Below, piece after piece: positions 62,031 through 64,000 of a DNA stretch of 64,000 nucleotides. The notes under the pieces are model-generated. The model was not told where the DNA came from, made no database searches, and worked only from the letters and a program-made list of their open reading frames with translations. The stretch is from Nitrospira sp. (GTDB lineage: Bacteria; Nitrospirota; Nitrospiria; Nitrospirales; UBA8639): contig CP058931.1 of NCBI GenBank assembly GCA_024760505.1, forward strand, positions 2,924,001-2,988,000. Direction: 5' to 3'. Position 1 is the first letter of the stretch, and each line of letters opens with the position of its first letter. The translations under genes were made by a program, and so were the position numbers.

Positions 62031-62108
62031 AACCGTGAGGTGAAGCAGACGTGAGGTGTGAAGAAAAAATAGCTTTCCCCCTCACGCCTTACGCTTCATG
62101 CTTAACGA
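62031..62108 (+). repeat. Intergenic hairpin repeat, copy 12
   Basis: Left arm at 62035-62065: GTGAGGTGAAGCAGACGTGAGG then TGTGAAGAAA. Right arm at 62079-62108: TCACGCCTTACGCTTCATGC. Good complementarity. Lies between cheA and cheW. Confidence 0.65.
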
Positions 62109-62165
62109 GGGAAAAGGATGACAAGTATTGAGCCATAAAGATGATGTTCATAACAAAGGAGCCTA

Positions 62166-62708
62166 ATGATGACCACCGCAACGGCTGAACCGACAGAACA
62201 ACGCTCGATTCGAACGACATATGCCAGCGACGACCAACAATATCTGACCTTCAATCTGGCGGATGAATATTATGGAGTGGATATTCTGAAAGTGCAGGAG
62301 ATTAAGGGATACACCACGGTGACCAGGATCCCCAATACTCCGGATTTTCTCAAAGGGGTGCTTAACCTTCGTGGCACAATTGTGCCCATTGTGGATCTTC
62401 GCATGAAATTCGGCATGGGGGTGACCGAACCCACGTCGTTCACCGTGGTGGTTGTGGTCAATGTCCGGAATCGTGTGATGGGTTTTCTGGTCGATGCGGT
62501 GTCCGATGTGTTGGATATGAATGCCAAGGATATTCAGGCCCCTCCGGACATGGGCACCTCGGTCGATGTCACATTTATTGCCGGCATTGGTAATGCCCAG
62601 GATCGCTTAGTGACCCTCTTGGACATTGATCGGGTTCTGACGGAGGAGGAAGTACACGTTGTGGAAAAAATTCAAGACGTGGAAGAAAAAGCTGAAGTCC
62701 ATGTCTGA
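62166..62708 (+). CDS. cheW: Chemotaxis coupling protein CheW
   Basis: An adaptor between receptors and CheA, 180 residues. After a short N-terminal extension (about 20 residues) the CheW domain runs YLTFNLADEYYGVDILKVQEIKGY, IPNTPDFLKGVLNLRGTIVPIVDLRMKFG and FLVDAVSDVLDMNAKDIQAPP then DRLVTLLDIDRVLT. The C-terminal acidic tail is unremarkable. AAAGGAG lies 7 bases before the ATG (62166); a second ATG (62169) follows. It starts 135 bases after cheA across a repeat copy. Confidence 0.95.
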   Translation: MMTTATAEPTEQRSIRTTYASDDQQYLTFNLADEYYGVDILKVQEIKGYTTVTRIPNTPDFLKGVLNLRGTIVPIVDLRMKFGMGVTEPTSFTVVVVVNVRNRVMGFLVDAVSDVLDMNAKDIQAPPDMGTSVDVTFIAGIGNAQDRLVTLLDIDRVLTEEEVHVVEKIQDVEEKAEVHV

Positions 62709-62785
62709 TCGGAAAGGAAAGGGACCATGGATGGTCCGGCACACCGGTGGCGAACAACAATTTTAAAGACTTCAGGGAGGATTTT

Positions 62786-64000
62786 ATGAACAGGATGGTG
62801 AACACAATTTTCAGTTTGGGAATTACAACCAAGTTGGTGCTGTTGTTCGCCATCTTTGGAATAGTGCCAATGGCCGCTGTGGGGTACTTAGGGTCTTCGG
62901 CTACCGGGGAAATGGAGACAGCTGCCGGTCTGCGTGTGCAAGCCATGGCGGAGACGATCGGGGATAAAATCGACCGGAATTTGTTCGAACGGTATGGAGA
63001 TCCTCAATCCTTCGGACTGAACAGGATCGTGGGTGAACGCTACCATTGGTATAGCAAGGAGAATAATGCCATTGCGAGTGCGATGAACCAATACGTTGCG
63101 ACATCCGGCATTTATTATTTGACGATATTGGTAGATCCGGTTGGAGATGTCATGGCCGTGAACTCCAAGGATGCGAAAGGGAATCCGATCGACACCACGG
63201 CAATTTATTCCAAAAAATATACGGACGCCCCGTGGTTTAAGGCGATGGAAGCCAAAGAATTTACCACCAAACAACCCTTTACCGCTCCCGGCAATGATAC
63301 GGCGACCGGGACCTTCATTGAAGACGTCCATGTCGATGAAGATGTGAAATCGGTGTATTCGGGAGATGACGGGTTAACCTTGGGTTTTTCTGCCCCGGTG
63401 TATGTGGATGGCGATCTGATCGGGTATTGGAGCAATCGTGTCAAGTTTTCTTTGGTAGAAGAAATCGTGCAAACCGCGTATCAAGAGCTTAAAGAGGCCG
63501 GATGGGCAGGATCGGAAATTTCACTGCTCGGCGATAAAGGACAGGTTCTTGTGGATTATGATCCTTCCAATCAAGGCACAGAGGACATGACTCATGATTT
63601 TGAAAAAACGTTGTTTAAACTCAATCTCGTCGAAACCGGGGTAGAAAGCGCAAAATTCGCCGTTGCCGGAAAAACAGGCTATCAATTGGCCCTCCATGAC
63701 GGGAAAAATATCTGGCAAATGGGTGGATATACCCATCTGAAAGGCGCATTGGGCTATCCCGGGATGAATTGGTCGGTCCTGGTTAGAGTTCCTAAAGCCG
63801 AAGCTACGGCTGCGGCCATTGCCTTCAATCGAAATTTAACCATGACCGCCATTATTTGTCTGGTTCTGATTTTGGTTGTCGGATTGTGGGTTGGGCGTCG
63901 TGGGGCTAAGAGTCTGGTTCACATCAGCGAGGTGGCCCAACGGGCGGCTGACGGAGATTTGAGTCGGCGCGTCACCGTGACATCCAATGATGAATTAGGA
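62786..64000 (+). CDS. Methyl-accepting chemotaxis protein, 5' part (runs off the right edge)
   Basis: 405 codons are visible. A short leader and the first membrane segment (LGITTKLVLLFAIFGIVPMAAV, about residues 12-33) are followed by a periplasmic sensor domain of about 310 residues with dCache-like pattern: YYLTILVDPVGDVMAVNSKD, a central GLTLGFSAPVYVDGDLIGYWSNRV and a membrane-proximal half with GDKGQVLVDYDP. The second membrane segment (NLTMTAIICLVLILVVGLWV) and a HAMP domain (SLVHISEVAQRAADGDLSRRVTV) follow at the edge; the signalling hairpin is outside the window. GGGAGG stands upstream of the ATG. The ligand is unknown. Confidence 0.9.
   Translation, partial: MNRMVNTIFSLGITTKLVLLFAIFGIVPMAAVGYLGSSATGEMETAAGLRVQAMAETIGDKIDRNLFERYGDPQSFGLNRIVGERYHWYSKENNAIASAMNQYVATSGIYYLTILVDPVGDVMAVNSKDAKGNPIDTTAIYSKKYTDAPWFKAMEAKEFTTKQPFTAPGNDTATGTFIEDVHVDEDVKSVYSGDDGLTLGFSAPVYVDGDLIGYWSNRVKFSLVEEIVQTAYQELKEAGWAGSEISLLGDKGQVLVDYDPSNQGTEDMTHDFEKTLFKLNLVETGVESAKFAVAGKTGYQLALHDGKNIWQMGGYTHLKGALGYPGMNWSVLVRVPKAEATAAAIAFNRNLTMTAIICLVLILVVGLWVGRRGAKSLVHISEVAQRAADGDLSRRVTVTSNDELG

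Noticed and set aside
31752..62108. CRISPR array as an explanation for the repeats
   Set aside because: Units are degenerate, not evenly spaced, lie in separate gaps and have no unique spacers; there are no cas genes.

Overview
The window looks like a chromosomal segment of a Gram-negative, hopanoid-making, motile bacterium, most probably Nitrospira or a close relative in Nitrospirota. This rests on family recognition and gene content: an outer-membrane LptD, a squalene-hopene cyclase, an anaerobic-style cobalamin set and a sigma-54-controlled flagellar super-cluster. No rRNA, tRNA, CRISPR array, transposase or prophage gene was seen, so it reads as a core-genome stretch. The species is not determined.

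Region 1 (1-8.6 kb) is the late half of cobalamin biosynthesis on the + strand, mostly with overlapping start and stop codons: the 3' end of cobB/cbiA, then cobO, bluB, cbiZ, a PduO-type adenosyltransferase, cobU, cobT, cobS, a small CWC cysteine-rich protein, cbiB and cobC/cobD-type decarboxylase. It covers side-chain amidation, adenosylation, lower-ligand synthesis, aminopropanol arm and nucleotide-loop assembly, plus cobinamide salvage.

Region 2 (8.6-16.8 kb) is mixed. It has a membrane-anchored unknown, a Rieske ferredoxin, an HNH protein, a 50-residue zinc ribbon on the minus strand, an overlapping metallopeptidase/ATP-grasp pair and a DsrE-like protein. It also holds an unusual 841-codon minus-strand frame in which a complete TetR-type regulator runs without a stop into a complete squalene-hopene cyclase. 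A ribosome-binding site lies at the junction and a palindrome overlaps the predicted promoter.

Region 3 (16.9-25 kb) has moaC-moaD-moaE-moaA for molybdopterin, accD and folC, lptD and a secreted unknown. MoaD carries four residues after its GG.

Region 4 (25.3-54.6 kb) holds motility genes under sigma-54 control: an NtrC-type regulator, a secreted TPR protein, a PAS-like histidine kinase and a second NtrC-type regulator, then flgB through flgE behind a consensus -24/-12 promoter and ending at a strong terminator. A second unit starts at another consensus -24/-12 promoter and runs fliL, fliM, fliN, fliO, fliP, fliQ, fliR, flhB, flhA, flhF, flhG and fliA.

Region 5 (54.7-64 kb) has a partner-switching trio (REC-PP2C phosphatase, REC-HATPase, STAS), then an MCP-like transducer with a CheZ-like motif, cheY, a broken four-helix-bundle (S23) gene, cheA, cheW and the start of an MCP.

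From 31.7 kb onward nearly every sizeable intergenic gap contains a degenerate inverted repeat with a purine-rich GTGAAG/GTGAGG-type left arm and a pyrimidine-rich CTTCAC/CCTCAC-type right arm. I saw none in the first 31 kb. In one gap the two arms are pushed apart by the S23 gene, which itself has TGA at a position where the family has a conserved Trp. The repeat family with its S23 passenger, and the TetR-cyclase fusion, are the two most unusual things here.
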